DNA of 57,626 nucleotides from Acrocarpospora catenulata (GTDB lineage Bacteria > Actinomycetota > Actinomycetes > Streptosporangiales > Streptosporangiaceae). Position 1 is the stretch's first letter. Every line of letters begins with the position of its first letter. The notes beneath the pieces were generated by a model. That model ran no database searches and was not told the DNA's origin. It was given only the letters and a program-made list of their open reading frames with translations. Below are positions 8,482 to 17,038 of this stretch, piece after piece. The stretch spans positions 1 to 57,626 of the forward strand of contig NZ_JAHCST010000058.1 of assembly GCF_018476525.1 (NCBI RefSeq), written 5' to 3'. The position numbers and the translations under genes are program-made.

Positions 8482-11334
8482 ATGAGCAGAGCTGTGCGTC
8501 TTACCGGCGTGACTCTCGCGGTCCTTGACGTCCTCTCCGAAGGGGAGGCGGTGTACGGCTTCCAGATCGCAGGTACGATCAAGCGGCCCACCGGCACGGT
8601 CTACCCCTTGCTCTCCCGGCTGGAAAGGCTGGGCTGGCTGGACGCCCGCTGGGAGTCCGAGCAACCGGCGGAGGCACGTGGCCGTGGCCCACGCCGCCGC
8701 TACTACCGCCTGAACGCCCTCGGCTGGGAACAGTCCATCAAGGCTCTGCGCGAGCGCGACCAGGTACGCGAGGCGGCATCGGGCGGGGGCCGCCCCACTC
8801 CGGGAACGGCGATCACCCGCGACCAGGTCCTCATCGATTTCGCCGCGATGCTGAGAAGCCTGCGAGACTCGGCCGCGCAACCGTCCCTCTGGGACATCGC
8901 CGCCCAGGCCGCGTGCAGTGTCTCCGCCGTCGCCGCCGCCTTCTCCGGGCACGCCCTGCCATCCGCGGCGCTGGTCACCACGATCGCCATGGCCTGTGGC
9001 GCCGACCCCGGCGAGTGGCGGCGCCGCCGGTCGTTCGCCGAGCAGAGCATTCGCCACGGGATCTGGATTTCCGACTCCTATGAGGAGTTCCATCCTCTGG
9101 GCGCCGACTGGGTCCGGGAGAGCCTGCGCCGGAGAGAGCTGGACCCGGAGGACGAGGCCGACCTGGTCCAGGATGTGCTGGCCGACGCCTTCGAGCAGTG
9201 GCATGACCTGTCCGTCGTCTCCGATCTGCGGGGGTGGCTGCTGGCCCACACCGCGCGCCTGGCCAGGCGGAGACCTCAGGACCCCCCTTTCCTCATGGGC
9301 CTGACTCCGCCGGCCGGCTCGGTGCCGGCCGCTCCTGATGTGGCGGACACGATCGTGGAGGAGGCCCAGGCGCACGAGCTGTTACGCAGGCTCGATCGAG
9401 GCTCGGCCAAGGTCGTGTACCTGCGCAGCCTCGGGCACTCCGGTAAGGAGGTGGCGGAACTGCTCCGCGTCTCGCGGTGGACCGTGGAGGCCGCGATCAC
9501 CCGGGCCCGCAGAAACGTCGGCGTGACGCCGGTCCATCACGGCCGCCGGTACTTCATCCGCTACCTCGCCGCAATACGCAGGAGCGCGGGCAACCCCTCG
9601 GTACGCGCGATCGCAGAAAAGATCAGCTTCAGCCACGCGCACGTCGCGTCTGTGCTGTCCGGTGCGGAACTGCCGTCCTGGACTTTCACCGTGCGCCTGG
9701 TGCAGGCGCTGGAGGGCTCACCCGACCTGGCGTGGCAGCTGTGGCGCGAGGCGAAGCTGCCGCTCCTGCCTGTGCCCGAGGCCTGGATCGCCGAGAACTG
9801 GGTGAAGGAGGCCGCCCGGACGGCTGACGCGCTCGCCCTGTCCCGGCTTTTCCACCAGCTCAAGAAGGAGGGCTTCCACCAGCAGGCCAGTGAGGTCTGG
9901 CGCACCGCCGCCGAGTTGGGGAATCCGGTGGGGATGATCGGTTTCGCCGAGTCCTGTGAAAGGAACGGGGACATAGCGGAGGCGAAGTGGTGGCTGCGTC
10001 GAGCCCTCCAGCTGGGCGCGCCGACGGCCAGGCGGAAGCTGGTGGGCGTGCTCGAAAGGACCGGACAGCTGGACGATGCGATCAGGCTCGCCCGGCAGGA
10101 CACTGGCCCTGGTGCGGAGCACGAGTTGTCCCGGCTACTGGAGCGGGCCGGGCGTGTGGATGAAGCCCTCGAGCTGTGGCGGCGGGACACCAGCCCGGCC
10201 GGGCAATACCGGCTGGCCCAACTGCTGGAGCGGGCCGGGCGCCTGGATGAGGCCATCGAGGTGCGGCAGCGAGAGAGCCGAGTGGGCGGCCAGAAGGAGC
10301 TGGCGCAGCTGCTGGAGCGTGCCGGGCGCGTGGCCGAGGCCATCGACCTCTTACGGCAGGCGGCGCGCGACAACGTCACCGCCATGCGCGCCCTGTCGGA
10401 GCTGCTCGAACGTCATGGGCGCCTGGACGAGGCAAGGCAGATCTGGCGGGACGCCGCCGCCGACGGCAACAGCTGGGCGACTCGGCAGATGGCCACTCAG
10501 CTGATGCGTACCCGGATGGCCAGGATGCGGTGGGATCTCGTGAAGGCCGTGAAGGCCGGCGACATCAAGCGCGTCCGCGACACGACCGCGCTGTTCCGGA
10601 CCTGGGACAGTTTGGTGGACGCCTTCCAGATCCTGTGCGACCTCGCGCGTACCGGCTCCGTGGTGGCCGTCGAGGAGCTCGCTCACCTGCTCGGCCAGCA
10701 GGACCGAAAAACGATCAAGGACTGGGTGCTGACGGTGGGACGGGACTCGTTCCCCTTACTGGACGAATATCTGGATGAATATCTGGACGATTCCGTACTG
10801 GAGGTCCACACCGAGACCCTGCTCAGCAGAGCCGCCGACAACGGCCATTGGGGCGCGCAGATCGCACTGGCCGAGTTGCATAAGAACGACCGGAGACTGG
10901 TTGAGTCATCCCGCACGGTACAGAAGCGGCCCGATCTCCCGGGTGTGGCGGCGGTCGAGGCGCTGGCCCGCCAGGATAAGGAGAGCGAGCTACGCGCCTG
11001 GGCGGAAGCCGGGTACTACCCGGCCCAGTGGCGGCTCGCCGAACGACTGATCGATCGGGGAGAGCATGACGGGGCGATCGCCCTACTCCGCGAACCCGTC
11101 CGCAACGGGAATTCGGACGCCGCCTGGCGTCTGGCCCAACTGCTGGCCACCCTGGGCCGAGTCGACGAGCTGCGCACTCTCGCCGATGACGGCAGCGACT
11201 ACGCCGGATGGCTGCTGAGCGGCCAGCTGGCCAGGTCCGGCGACTGGGCGGGCCTGCGGGCGCTGGCCGAGTCGAGCAAGCCGTACGCCGCCCACGCTGC
11301 AGAACGCCTCGCCGCGCATCGGCGCGACCATTGA
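8482..11334 (+). CDS. 950-aa multidomain regulator: PadR-like, HTH, sigma-70-like, HTH, TPR/Sel1 repeats
   Basis: Residues 1-95 form a PadR-type winged helix (VLSEGEAVYGFQIA, TGTVYPLLSRLERLGWL). Residues about 110-190 are an actinobacterial XRE-like HTH (FAAMLRSLRDSA, PSLWDIA, FSGHALPS, CGADPGEW). Residues about 200-345 resemble an ECF sigma factor: a region 2-like helix (EADLVQDVLADAFEQW) and a region 4 HTH (AKVVYLRSLGHSGKEVAELLRVSRWTVEAAITRARR). A second XRE-like HTH follows (about 360-430, PSVRAIAEKISF, LSGAELPSW). The rest, to 950, is TPR/Sel1-like repeats with recurring LLERAGRVDEAIELWR units. No NTPase, membrane segment or effector enzyme is visible. I infer a cytoplasmic DNA-binding, protein-interacting regulator. 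No named family with this whole order is known to me. Confidence 0.8.
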   Translation: MSRAVRLTGVTLAVLDVLSEGEAVYGFQIAGTIKRPTGTVYPLLSRLERLGWLDARWESEQPAEARGRGPRRRYYRLNALGWEQSIKALRERDQVREAASGGGRPTPGTAITRDQVLIDFAAMLRSLRDSAAQPSLWDIAAQAACSVSAVAAAFSGHALPSAALVTTIAMACGADPGEWRRRRSFAEQSIRHGIWISDSYEEFHPLGADWVRESLRRRELDPEDEADLVQDVLADAFEQWHDLSVVSDLRGWLLAHTARLARRRPQDPPFLMGLTPPAGSVPAAPDVADTIVEEAQAHELLRRLDRGSAKVVYLRSLGHSGKEVAELLRVSRWTVEAAITRARRNVGVTPVHHGRRYFIRYLAAIRRSAGNPSVRAIAEKISFSHAHVASVLSGAELPSWTFTVRLVQALEGSPDLAWQLWREAKLPLLPVPEAWIAENWVKEAARTADALALSRLFHQLKKEGFHQQASEVWRTAAELGNPVGMIGFAESCERNGDIAEAKWWLRRALQLGAPTARRKLVGVLERTGQLDDAIRLARQDTGPGAEHELSRLLERAGRVDEALELWRRDTSPAGQYRLAQLLERAGRLDEAIEVRQRESRVGGQKELAQLLERAGRVAEAIDLLRQAARDNVTAMRALSELLERHGRLDEARQIWRDAAADGNSWATRQMATQLMRTRMARMRWDLVKAVKAGDIKRVRDTTALFRTWDSLVDAFQILCDLARTGSVVAVEELAHLLGQQDRKTIKDWVLTVGRDSFPLLDEYLDEYLDDSVLEVHTETLLSRAADNGHWGAQIALAELHKNDRRLVESSRTVQKRPDLPGVAAVEALARQDKESELRAWAEAGYYPAQWRLAERLIDRGEHDGAIALLREPVRNGNSDAAWRLAQLLATLGRVDELRTLADDGSDYAGWLLSGQLARSGDWAGLRALAESSKPYAAHAAERLAAHRRDH

Positions 11335-11374
11335 CGGCCCGCCGCTGTGGCTGATGAGCGCTGGGTAAACGATC

Positions 11375-11790
11375 TCAGGAACGTGGCGGATAGAGGCGTT
11401 CCAGTCGGTCGGTGTGGACGGCGTAGATAAAGGGGCCGGAGGTATCTGTTGCGGTGAAGATGGCCTTTTGGTTGGTTATGAAGCGTTCGGCGGAGGCGGC
11501 GGAGGTCAGGTCACCGGGGTGATGACGAAGCAGCGGGCCTGGTGTTCGATGACGGCGTCGATCTCCGCCTGTCGGTAGCGGATGCGTTTGTCCTTCATCA
11601 GGACGGCCCAGCCGAGTTTGGCGCTGTCTTCGATCCAGCGGGTGTCCTCGACGGTCTCGTCGTGGGGGACGCCGTAGTGTTCGGCCAGCGTGATCAGATC
11701 CCACCCGGCGTCGCGAAGCATTTTGGGGATGGCGACTCGGCCGAGGCTGCGGTCGATGAAGAACTTACGCGGCGGCTCGGGTGGCGACAC
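11375..11790 (-). pseudogene. PIN-like (VapC45/Mut7-C type) toxin, split by a one-base deletion
   Basis: A GTG at 11790 (inside the end of the antitoxin gene) opens KFFIDRSLGRVAIPKMLRDAGWD, with PIN-like acidic residue Asp, then DTRWIEDSAKLGWAVLMKDKRIRYR, a typical metal-site region. The frame stops at 11506 after CFVITPVT. One frame over, the sequence continues as GDLTSAASAERF, then GPFIYAVH and LERLYPPRS to 11375, which is the usual C-terminus of these roughly 138-aa toxins. Restoring one C in the ACCCCGG run (11514-11520) gives ITPGDLTSA and the complete protein. It is either a knocked-out toxin, a sequencing error or a -1 frameshift site. Confidence 0.75.
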
Positions 11791-12466
11791 GTAGAACGTC
11801 CTCGATCTCGTTTCGGGTGAGTCCGTACTCCTCTGCCACGATGTCGACCGGTTCACCCGCTTGGAAGAGGTCGATCACGTCTTCGAGCTTGGCGCCGCCG
11901 CGGGCGAACCGGGGACGGCCGAAGGCATGGTTGGCATCTACCGTGATCTTGGCGACACGGTATTGAGGGAGGGCGATCACTTGGGCGTATCCGTCGGGGG
12001 CGAAGTCCACGCGCCGGAGGTAGTTCTCCACGACCTCGGCGAAGACTCGCTGGTTGTTGCGGACGACCACCAACTCGCGGGCCGAGTCGTCGCCGACATG
12101 TTCGGCGTAGTCGTAGAGGACCTCGGCGCCGTCGGTGAAGAGCCGGCGGCTGGCCAGGGCGTGTTCCAGGCCGAGTTCCCGTTGAAGCGCGTCGATCGCC
12201 GGGCGGATGCGCTGGAGCGGCACGCCCGCCTGCCGGAACGCGGCTAGGGCGTATCCCTCGGCCAAGCCGATGAACGGCACGGAGGCCTCGTGTGGGCGCT
12301 CTGCCCGGGCGGCGGTGATGACTGGTTTGGCGTGAAAGGTACGACCGTCGCGCTGGCGGCGCTCATAGCCGAAGGCCCATGTGGTGAAGGTGGAGGCGGG
12401 TATCGCGAGATAGCCGGCCGCTTCGGCGATGCCGTACAGCGGCGTGGTGAACCGATCGATGGCCAT
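11765..12466 (-). CDS. DUF433-domain antitoxin with MerR-like N-terminus
   Basis: A 233-aa protein. The N-terminus (PLYGIAEAAGYLAIPASTFTTWA, 9-31) is a MerR/HTH-like DNA-binding segment. The C-terminus (AVIALPQYRVAKI-like segment, RFARGGAKLEDVIDLFQAGEPVDIVAEEYGLTRNEIEDVLR) is the DUF433 domain found in antitoxins paired with PIN-like toxins. A strong AGGAGG lies 5 nt before the ATG. The toxin gene starts 26 nt before the antitoxin stop, so the two are translationally coupled. The antitoxin frame is intact although its toxin is broken. Confidence 0.8.
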   Translation of the reverse strand: MAIDRFTTPLYGIAEAAGYLAIPASTFTTWAFGYERRQRDGRTFHAKPVITAARAERPHEASVPFIGLAEGYALAAFRQAGVPLQRIRPAIDALQRELGLEHALASRRLFTDGAEVLYDYAEHVGDDSARELVVVRNNQRVFAEVVENYLRRVDFAPDGYAQVIALPQYRVAKITVDANHAFGRPRFARGGAKLEDVIDLFQAGEPVDIVAEEYGLTRNEIEDVLRVATRAAA

Positions 12467-12679
12467 GTCCCCCTCCTAGATCACGTCGTCCGGCCTTCAA
12501 TGATGCAACATGTCTCCTCCCGCTGGCAGAGCGACTGAACCGCTGAATGCAGCTTCAGGTAGGTACGTCTGATTTGTCGGTTGGACTGCGCCAGGAGATC
12601 GAGCCAGAGGGTACTCGGCGACGCACCCTCGCATGAGTCATACGAGGGTGCGCAGCGCGGATGTCGCAAAGGTGGCTGG
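12467..12679. promoter_or_regulatory. Promoter region of the TA pair and 3' region of corA
   Basis: No gene is recognised in these 213 bases. They hold the ribosome site and presumed promoter of the antitoxin gene on the minus strand and the corA terminator at 12622-12652. Confidence 0.5.
12622..12652 (-). terminator. Terminator after corA
   Basis: CGCACCCTCG and CGAGGGTGCG pair (10 bp); after one mismatch ATGA and TCAT extend the stem around a single G. It lies 28 bases past the corA stop. Confidence 0.75.
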
Positions 12680-13813
12680 TCAGAGCCAGCCGTTGCGGCG
12701 GAAGGCGCGGTGGAGGAGGGTGCAGACGGTGATCATGACGCCGATTACGGCGGGGTAGCCCCAGGCTTGGTCGAGTTCGGGCATGTGTTTGAAGTTCATG
12801 CCGTAGATGCCGGCGATCATCGTCGGGACGGCGAGGATGGCCACCCAGGAGGAGATCTTGCGCATGTCCTCGTTGGCCAGGGCGTTGGTGCGGGCCAGGG
12901 CGGCCTGCAGGATGGAGTCGGAGAGCTCGTTGGAGGACTGGACCTGCTCGCAGACGCGGGAGAGGTGGTCGCCGACGTCGCGGAAGTACTCCCGCATCTC
13001 GGACGGGATCATCCGGCGCTGCGGGAGCGCGTTGAGGGGGGACTGGAGGGGGGCCACGGCCCGCTTCAGTTCCAGCATCTCGCGCTTGAGCTGGTAGATG
13101 CGGTTGATGTCGCGGGAGCTGACCTCGGCGAAGACGGCCGCCTCGACCTCCTCCAGCTCGGCCTGCATCTGGTCGGCGACGTGCAGGTACTTGTCCACCA
13201 CGTAGTCGGCGATGGCGTGCAGCACGCCGGTCGGCCCCCGGTTGAGCAGCTTCGGCTTGTCCTCGAGCTTCTCGCGGACGTCGGAAAGCGGGCAGTGCGC
13301 GCCGTGCCGCACCGTCACCACGAAGTCGGGGCCGACGAAGACCATGATCTCGCCGGTGGCGATGATCTCGCTGGTCGCGCTCTTGGGGACGCTGTCGGTG
13401 AAGGCGACGGTCTTGAGCACCACGAAGAGCGAGTCGCCGTACCGTTCGACCTTGGGCCGCTGGTGGGCCTTGACGGCGTCCTCAACGGCGAGCGGGTGCA
13501 GGCCGAAGGTTTCGGCCAGCCACTCCAGTTCGGGCGCGTCCGGCTCGTACAGGCCGACCCAGACGAAGGCGCCGGGCGTCGGGCTGTCCTCGTTGTGCTC
13601 GCGGACCAGGCGGACGGCGTCGGCGATGCCGTCCACGGTGAACTTCTTGCCCCCGATGTACGCGCCGAATTCGATCAACGACGTGGCCGAGGGCACGCAC
13701 GGAAACTTTCTCGCCGGGTCCACTGCGGCGCTCCTGCGGGCCGAGGACTCGGCGCGGACGGCGGCGGCACGGGCGATGCGTGGAAAGCTGGGAAAAATCG
13801 TGGCGGAGCGCAT
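12680..13813 (-). CDS. corA: CorA-type Mg2+/Co2+ transporter
   Basis: A channel-like magnesium uptake protein of the cytoplasmic membrane, forming pentamers. The 377-aa protein has the large N-terminal cytoplasmic domain, long helices (RDINRIYQLKREMLELKRAVAPLQSPLNAL, about 255-285), and at the C-terminus two transmembrane helices joined by the signature YGMNFKHMPEL (about 342), ending in a basic RRNGWL. The first 40 residues are a basic, Ala/Arg-rich extension. AAGGGA precedes the ATG by 5 bases. It is divergent from purD. Confidence 0.93.
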   Translation of the reverse strand: MRSATIFPSFPRIARAAAVRAESSARRSAAVDPARKFPCVPSATSLIEFGAYIGGKKFTVDGIADAVRLVREHNEDSPTPGAFVWVGLYEPDAPELEWLAETFGLHPLAVEDAVKAHQRPKVERYGDSLFVVLKTVAFTDSVPKSATSEIIATGEIMVFVGPDFVVTVRHGAHCPLSDVREKLEDKPKLLNRGPTGVLHAIADYVVDKYLHVADQMQAELEEVEAAVFAEVSSRDINRIYQLKREMLELKRAVAPLQSPLNALPQRRMIPSEMREYFRDVGDHLSRVCEQVQSSNELSDSILQAALARTNALANEDMRKISSWVAILAVPTMIAGIYGMNFKHMPELDQAWGYPAVIGVMITVCTLLHRAFRRNGWL

Positions 13814-14124
13814 GGCGGTCCCTTCCCGCCCGACTCAAACGTCTCCACGCGAAAGACGAGTCACCCCTTGCTGGGCGTGGAGGCGCTCTCGGGCACCTGA
13901 TTGGAATGGTCGGGGTCGCGCACGTCAGTCGTGCGCGGGCACGTACTGACGGGATCACCAGGATTCACCCGGACCACCTCCAATCACCAAGAGACACTCA
14001 TAGCAGGGGCAAAACTACCACATCGCATCAGCGAACTCTCAGGATACCCGCAGGTTGCCCCGGCGTCCCGGGGCGGCAATTGCCAAAGAACGGGCGCGCT
14101 TCCTGGCTATCCCCACCTATCCCG
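13814..14124. promoter_or_regulatory. Long divergent spacer corA-purD
   Basis: No gene is recognised. On the corA side it would form a leader of up to 300 nt. It includes a 7-bp hairpin CGCGCAC/GTGCGCG at 13917-13937. Magnesium transporter genes often have regulatory leaders, but I could not match this stretch to a known riboswitch. Confidence 0.35.
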
Positions 14125-14130
14125 TACCCT
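14125..14130 (+). promoter_or_regulatory. -10 box TACCCT, leaderless purD
   Basis: TACCCT ends 7 nt before the GTG at 14138. No Shine-Dalgarno sequence is present. Confidence 0.6.
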
Positions 14131-14137
14131 TCGACAC

Positions 14138-15367
14138 GTGCGCGTACTCGTCATTGGATCCGGGGGCCGCGAGCACGCCCTGTGCCGTGGTCTGAAGCTC
14201 GACCCTTCCGTCGCGGAGTTGCACTGCGCGCCCGGCAATCCGGGCATCGCGGAGATCGCCACCACGCACCAGGTGAACGTCCTGGACGGTACGGCCGTGG
14301 CCGACCTGGCCGAGGACATCGGCGCCGACCTGGTGGTCGTCGGGCCGGAGGCGCCGCTGGTGGCGGGCGTGGCCGACGCGGTGCGGGAGCGCGGCGTGCC
14401 CTGCTTCGGGCCGTCCGCCGAGGCGGCCAGGATCGAGGGCTCCAAGAGCTTCGCCAAGGAGGTCATGAACGCCGCCGGGGTGCCCACCGCCCGGTCCTTC
14501 ACCTGCGTCACCCCGGAGGAGGCCGCCGACGCGCTGGACGCCTTCGGCCCGCCGTACGTGGTGAAGGACGACGGTCTGGCGGCCGGCAAGGGGGTCGTGG
14601 TCACCGAGGACCGGGAGGCCGCGCTGGCGCACGCCGCCGCCTGCGAGCGGGTGGTGGTGGAGGAGTTCCTGGACGGTCCCGAGCTGTCGCTGTTCGCGCT
14701 CTGCGACGGCCAGACCGCGGTGGCGCTCCAGCCCGCCCAGGACTTCAAGCGGGCCCTGGACGGGGACGAGGGGCCCAACACCGGCGGCATGGGGGCCTAC
14801 ACGCCGCTGCCGTGGGCGCCGGAGGGGCTCACCGAGCAGATCATGGAAGAGGTGGTCCGGCCGACGGTGGCGGAGCTCGCTCAGCGCGGCCTGCCGTACA
14901 CAGGGGTGTTGTACGCGGGGCTGGCGTTGACGGGTAAAGGACCCCGGGTCATCGAGTTCAACGCACGTTTCGGCGACCCGGAAACCCAGGTTGTGCTGGA
15001 TCGGCTGGAAACGCCGCTGGGAGGCCTGTTGCTGGCGTGCGCGACGGGTCGGTTGGGCGGTCATGAGGCCCTCCGGTACCGGGGTGGCGCAGCGGTGACG
15101 GTGGTGCTGGCGGCCGAGAACTACCCGGGCGAACCGGTTAAGGGCGACCCGGTGGAAGGGCTGAATCCGCAGGTGGAGGGCGCGTACGTGCTGCACGCCG
15201 GCACCGCCGTACAAAACGGAAAGATCGTGGCCAACGGGGGCAGGGTCCTCAACGTGGTAGGTACCGGAGCGGATGTGGCGGCGGCCCGGGCGGCCGCGTA
15301 CGAGGCGATGGCGCGGCTGCGGCTGCGCGGCGGCCATTACCGGTCCGACATCGCCGCTCTGGGGTAG
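14138..15367 (+). CDS. purD: Phosphoribosylamine-glycine ligase
   Basis: Joins phosphoribosylamine and glycine with ATP to give GAR, the second step of purine synthesis. The 409-aa ATP-grasp protein begins VRVLVIGSGGREHAL, the hallmark N-terminus. It also shows FGPSAEAARIEGSKSFAKEVM near 90, the ATP-grasp loop VKDDGLAAGKGVVV near 145, GPNTGGMGAYTP near 212, and VIEFNARFGDPETQ near 272. The GTG start is decided by homology and by the TACCCT box 7 nt upstream; the longer in-frame opening at 13901 has no homology. Confidence 0.95.
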   Translation: MRVLVIGSGGREHALCRGLKLDPSVAELHCAPGNPGIAEIATTHQVNVLDGTAVADLAEDIGADLVVVGPEAPLVAGVADAVRERGVPCFGPSAEAARIEGSKSFAKEVMNAAGVPTARSFTCVTPEEAADALDAFGPPYVVKDDGLAAGKGVVVTEDREAALAHAAACERVVVEEFLDGPELSLFALCDGQTAVALQPAQDFKRALDGDEGPNTGGMGAYTPLPWAPEGLTEQIMEEVVRPTVAELAQRGLPYTGVLYAGLALTGKGPRVIEFNARFGDPETQVVLDRLETPLGGLLLACATGRLGGHEALRYRGGAAVTVVLAAENYPGEPVKGDPVEGLNPQVEGAYVLHAGTAVQNGKIVANGGRVLNVVGTGADVAAARAAAYEAMARLRLRGGHYRSDIAALG

Positions 15368-15577
15368 GAGCCCCAGCTACTGGCGTTGCGGCCTGGGGAC
15401 ATCACATTTGGGGCCCGAGCGCAAGTGGTATGCGGAGCGGTTCGAGCGGTTGACCGGAACCACCCCCACCGGGTAGTTCCCCCGCGAATCGACCCGGTTA
15501 GCGGCTACTGTGGCCCGATACCCGGCTACCGCACCAGCCACCTCATCCTCCACACCCCCAACTGAGGAGTCTTTTTC
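15368..15577. promoter_or_regulatory. Promoter region of murA
   Basis: No gene is seen. TTGACC at about 15453 and TACTGT about 60 bases later are candidate promoter elements. The murA ribosome site GAGGAG lies 8 nt before the ATG. Confidence 0.35.
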
Positions 15578-16879
15578 ATGGTCCGTTACCGCGTACGCGG
15601 TGGCAACGCAGTGCGTGGAACCGCCTTCGTCCAAGGCGCGAAAAACGCGGTGCTGCCCATGATCGGGGCTGCGCTGCTCGCGTCCGAGGGCCGCACGGTG
15701 CTGCGCAACGTTCCCGCCATCGAAGACGTGCGACGCGCGGTCGAGCTGGCCGAGGCCATCGGCGCCAAGGTCCAGTTCCACGAGTCCGAACGCACGCTGG
15801 TCATCGACGCCTCGCGGCTGACCAGCCCTGTCCTACCGGCCGAGATCGCGCGCAGGTTCCGCGGCTCGGTGCTGTTCGTGCCCGCGCTGTTGCACCGGCT
15901 GGGCGAGGCGGTGATCGAGGGAGTCGGGGGATGCAACCTCGGTAGCCGCAACCTCGACTTCCACTACAACGGCTACAAGCGGCTCGGCGCTCTCGTGAAC
16001 GAGGAAGAGAGCGTCATCCACATCAAGTCGGCGGGCCTCACCGGCGCGCCGCTCTACCTGGACACTCCCTCGCACACCGGCACCGAGAACCTGGTGATGG
16101 CGGCGGCGCTGGCCACCGGCACCACGGTGATCGAGAACGCGGCGCTGGAACCCGAGGTACTGGACGTCATCCGCATGCTGGTCCGGATGGGGGCCAGGAT
16201 CCACGGTGCCGGCACCGGCGTGCTGACCGTGGACGGCGTGCACGACCTGACCGCGGTCGAGTACACGGTGATGCCGGACCGGCTGGACGCCGGGGTGTTC
16301 ATGCTCGCGGCCGCGCTCACCGGCGGCGAGGTGAACCTGGTCGGCGGCTCGCTGGAGCATCTGGGCGTGGCCCGCTGGAAGCTGGAGCAGATGGGCGTGG
16401 AGTTCGAGGACCAGGGCGCGGTGCTGGGGGTGCACCGGGCGGGACCGATCCGGCCGATCAACGTGATCACTGACACCTTTCCTGGTTTCGCCACCGACCT
16501 CCAGCCGCCATTGATGACGCTGGCCTGCATGGCGGACGGCACCAGCTACATTCACGAGCGCATCTTCGACGGCCGGTTCGCGCTGGCCGGTGAGCTGAAC
16601 AAGATGGGCGCCGACATCGAGGTGACCGGGAGCAGGGCTGTGGTGCGCGGCCCGGCGAAATTGCGAGGAACGCGCGTCACGGCTCACGATTTGCGTTCCG
16701 GAATCGCTCTTGTGCTGGCCGGTCTGGTCGCCGACGGAGAGACCACAATCGACACCGGCTATCTCATCGATCGTGGTCACGCCGATCTCGCGACCCGCAT
16801 GCAGGCCATCGGGGCCGATGTGGAACGTGAGATTTCCACTTCCGGGCATTCCGCGTCCATAAACGCACTGACCAGCTAA
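15578..16879 (+). CDS. murA: UDP-N-acetylglucosamine 1-carboxyvinyltransferase
   Basis: Transfers enolpyruvate from PEP to UDP-GlcNAc, the first committed step of peptidoglycan synthesis in the cytosol. The 433-aa protein has the repeated inside-out alpha/beta barrel motifs: the QGAKNAVLPM substrate lysine near 22, and the catalytic cysteine in GGCNLGSRNLDFH at residue 119. This Cys is the fosfomycin target; the Asp substitution that gives natural resistance in mycobacteria is not present. GAGGAG lies upstream of the ATG. It is monocistronic between purD and a regulator gene. A second murA elsewhere cannot be excluded. Confidence 0.93.
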   Translation: MVRYRVRGGNAVRGTAFVQGAKNAVLPMIGAALLASEGRTVLRNVPAIEDVRRAVELAEAIGAKVQFHESERTLVIDASRLTSPVLPAEIARRFRGSVLFVPALLHRLGEAVIEGVGGCNLGSRNLDFHYNGYKRLGALVNEEESVIHIKSAGLTGAPLYLDTPSHTGTENLVMAAALATGTTVIENAALEPEVLDVIRMLVRMGARIHGAGTGVLTVDGVHDLTAVEYTVMPDRLDAGVFMLAAALTGGEVNLVGGSLEHLGVARWKLEQMGVEFEDQGAVLGVHRAGPIRPINVITDTFPGFATDLQPPLMTLACMADGTSYIHERIFDGRFALAGELNKMGADIEVTGSRAVVRGPAKLRGTRVTAHDLRSGIALVLAGLVADGETTIDTGYLIDRGHADLATRMQAIGADVEREISTSGHSASINALTS

Positions 16880-17038
16880 AACACCGCTGTAATTGGTGCT
16901 TCGCGCCATCGCAGAACGGTATTCCGGCAAATTAGGGCGTGACATTTCGGCCGCCGCGAGCGATCGTTCCAAAGAGAAGCTTCTCAGGAGCGGATTCCGG
17001 AGCTTTCCGGGGAAGCGAAACCAACGAAGGCGCGCGGG

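Noticed and set aside
10755-10790. Near-duplicate of CTGGATGAATAT inside the 950-aa gene
   Set aside because: It encodes LLDEYLDEYLDD in frame, a short local duplication with no sign of wider function.
13955-13975. GGGTGAATCC-type motif on the corA side, as in c-di-AMP (ydaO) riboswitches
   Set aside because: The other conserved blocks of that riboswitch, especially the AGCTAACCTCG-type 3' part, are absent, and corA is not a usual target.
14035-14065. CTCTCAGG motif upstream of purD, recalling the glycine riboswitch
   Set aside because: The remaining conserved core and the second aptamer pattern are missing, and purD appears to start transcription downstream of it.
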